From contig JAZGUH010000375.1 in the NCBI GenBank assembly GCA_037893225.1, positions 186,001 through 250,000 of the forward strand: DNA of 64,000 bases. The letters are read 5' to 3'. The notes below the pieces were generated by a model. The model did no database searches. It worked only from the letters and a program-made list of their open reading frames with translations, and had not been told where the DNA came from. The position numbers were made by a program, and so were the translations under genes. The stretch comes from Hippasteria phrygiana (Eukaryota > Echinodermata > Asteroidea > Valvatida > Goniasteridae). Below are positions 62,180-64,000 of this stretch, piece after piece. Each line of letters opens with the position of its first letter. Within the stretch, counting starts at the first letter, position 1.

Positions 62180-63570
62180 CTAGAGGCAAAATATAATCAT
62201 TCACTGTAAACAAAAAACTACAATTTAACATGGCATTTGTAAACACAAATTTCTTCAGATCTGATTAGTCAGTTGCTGTGTAATGAGATTTGTGTAGGAG
62301 ACTCTGTAAATAAACCACACTTTATTGGTGTTGTTGTATATTTACAGCAAATATGTTATATTCTGACAAAGTCGTCTAGTAAATTTACATCCTCTTTGTA
62401 TAAATTGACATTAAAACACAAAAACTACGGACGCGCGATATGTCTGTACCGTAATTTTACGTCAACAATCCGTTAAACCCTCTTAAAAAACAATCACCGT
62501 ATTTTAATACGGTGATTGTTTTTTAAGAGGGTAAAACCCCTTTATTTTATGGAATTTTTTACAGTGCGGGAAAATCACCGGTACCCTATAAATTTCAGCG
62601 ATGATTGGCACCGGGTGTCTGACGCCTAAGAATGCCTGCGATTTCATAGCAGGCTTTCTTACGATACAACACAGTCCCGTAAGCGAACGTCCCTTGTTTT
62701 GTAGTGTTTCCATGCATGGGTCAAAGGCTAAACATGTATTGTTGGTACTGCGATATTCTTTGAAGGATGAAATTTATAGGATACCAGTGATTTTCCCGCT
62801 GTGTAAAAAATTCCTGCTGTGTAAAAAATTCCCGCTGTGTAAAACATTCCCCCTTAAAAAACAAACAATCACTGTATTTTAGTTTTAGAAAATATCATGC
62901 ATCCGTAATTGTTGTGTTTTAACGTCAATTTACAAGACCACTTTATCAAATTGTAACTATTTGCTGTAAATATACAGCAACACCAATAAAATGTTGTTTA
63001 TTTACAGAGAATGTACTGTTCTCCCACACCAACCTCATTATGCAGCAACTCACCCATAAGAACTGAAGAAATTTGTGTTTACAAAAGCCATGTTAAATTG
63101 TAGTGTAGAGCAACAGCAAACTGCGCATGCGTAAAGGCGATTTCACTGCACAGTATCCCTGCGAAAATCGCATCGATACATTCACACGACCAATCTCGGT
63201 AATCGTCGCACGGATCTCACATCAATGCAAAATTTTGGATGACGTCCCGATCCCTGTCACGAACCGCACGGGACAGGGATACAGTGTCACACGGCACAAA
63301 TCCAGGCGTTTGTGACATCGATGCAGTTTCATCGCACGGGACCCGTGTTTCCAACAGTCATGTGAAACAAGGCTCAATTAACTCACATCCCCCGGTTTGG
63401 TTACTCATTAACAACACAAATTATAAACATACAAACTCCCTGCTAGTGCTACTGTTTTATGAAACTATAAACACATTTACAGACAGTTTTGACTACAAGT
63501 TTACATACATACAAAAATGTACATGTATGTACTAATGACAAATTTTGACCTTTGCTGCCATCTAATACAT
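62180..63570. repeat. Dispersed repeats upstream of the first exon found
   Basis: A perfect hairpin around 62478-62536 (arms ACCCTCTTAAAAAACAATCA) is flanked by units resembling those at 44.75-45.15 kb, including TTGGTGTTGTTGTATATTTA. 63.11-63.37 kb is an inverted relative of 44.5-44.76 kb. I found no exon for the N-terminus here. Confidence 0.5.
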
Positions 63571-63574
63571 GATG

Positions 63575-63690
63575 TGTTTAACCAGCATGTTTAACCAGCA
63601 TGTTTAACCAGCATGTTTAACCAGCATGTTTAACCAGCATGTTTAACCAGCATGTTTAACCAGCATGTTTAACCAGCATGTTTAACCAGC
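63575..63690. repeat. 13-bp minisatellite (GTTTAACCAGCAT), about 9 copies
   Basis: The array is nearly perfect, ending with a single A-to-G change (CCAGCGTGT). Confidence 0.95.
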
Positions 63691-64000
63691 GTGTCATCTG
63701 CTGCAAGTGTTTACTTTTCTTTGGAGTTCTAAGGAAAGACTGGAAAGAGGAAGTTTCAGTTTATTTGACTAAAGTTGAAGATTACGGTATATTATAACAG
63801 GCCTGTTAGCCTACAAGCAGAATCTGCTCCGAGAACAAAATTCAACCCACTGAAATGTGCAACTTCTAGGGACAGAACCACATAGGAAACACACTGAAAA
63901 ATCATGGAAAAAGAATTTCCCGATTTCCATTTTGAATATATATTTTGAAAAACATGGCTTTTTGACAAACCTTTGACCAGCCCGACCATGGGCGGATCCA

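Overview
This window looks like metazoan nuclear DNA, probably from a marine invertebrate deuterostome; an echinoderm is my best guess, with low confidence. The reasons are one gene split into small phased exons by kilobase-scale introns, dense non-autonomous DNA transposons, tRNA-derived SINE-like units, a LINE remnant and a Ty3/gypsy element. I see no bacterial operons, no CRISPR array and no rRNA genes.

The one host gene I can reconstruct lies on the minus strand and fills almost the whole window. Fifteen exons between 62179 (N-terminal side) and 3954 (C-terminal side) encode about 546 residues of a STRA6-like multipass membrane protein of the retinol-transporter family. Every exon has an AG acceptor and a GT donor, and all fourteen junctions agree in codon phase, although two splice choices (exons 10 and 13) were guided by phase. 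The first (5') and last (3') coding exons were not found and probably lie outside the window. Almost all long open frames shown by a naive translation are repeat artefacts in its introns.

Layout on the + strand: 1-3.9 kb, dispersed repeats downstream of the last exon found; 3.95-14 kb, exons 15 to 11 among MITEs, a pure (TTTTG)n array and a 71-bp minisatellite; 14-18.5 kb, inverted tRNA-like units, foldback hAT-type MITEs and exon 10; 19-32.7 kb, a very large complex satellite built on paired TGACGTCA palindromes; 32.8-48 kb, exons 9 to 4 among SINE, LINE, MITE and transposase-like fossils and a 32-bp minisatellite; 48.7-50.7 kb, a GTCGCCC-rich palindromic cluster and a 1025-bp hAT-like element; 51.2-57.0 kb, a nearly intact Ty3/gypsy element with an open pol frame but no gag or protease; 57.8-62.2 kb, exons 3 to 1; 62.2-64 kb, repeats.

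The most unusual items are the CRE-palindrome array, a MITE family that makes 3-bp CAG/CTG target duplications (confirmed against empty sites), MITEs carrying expanded internal minisatellites, a gypsy element with an approximately 50-nt complement of a tRNA 3' half at its primer-binding site, and a STRA6-like protein that has lost the residues vertebrate STRA6 uses to bind RBP4.
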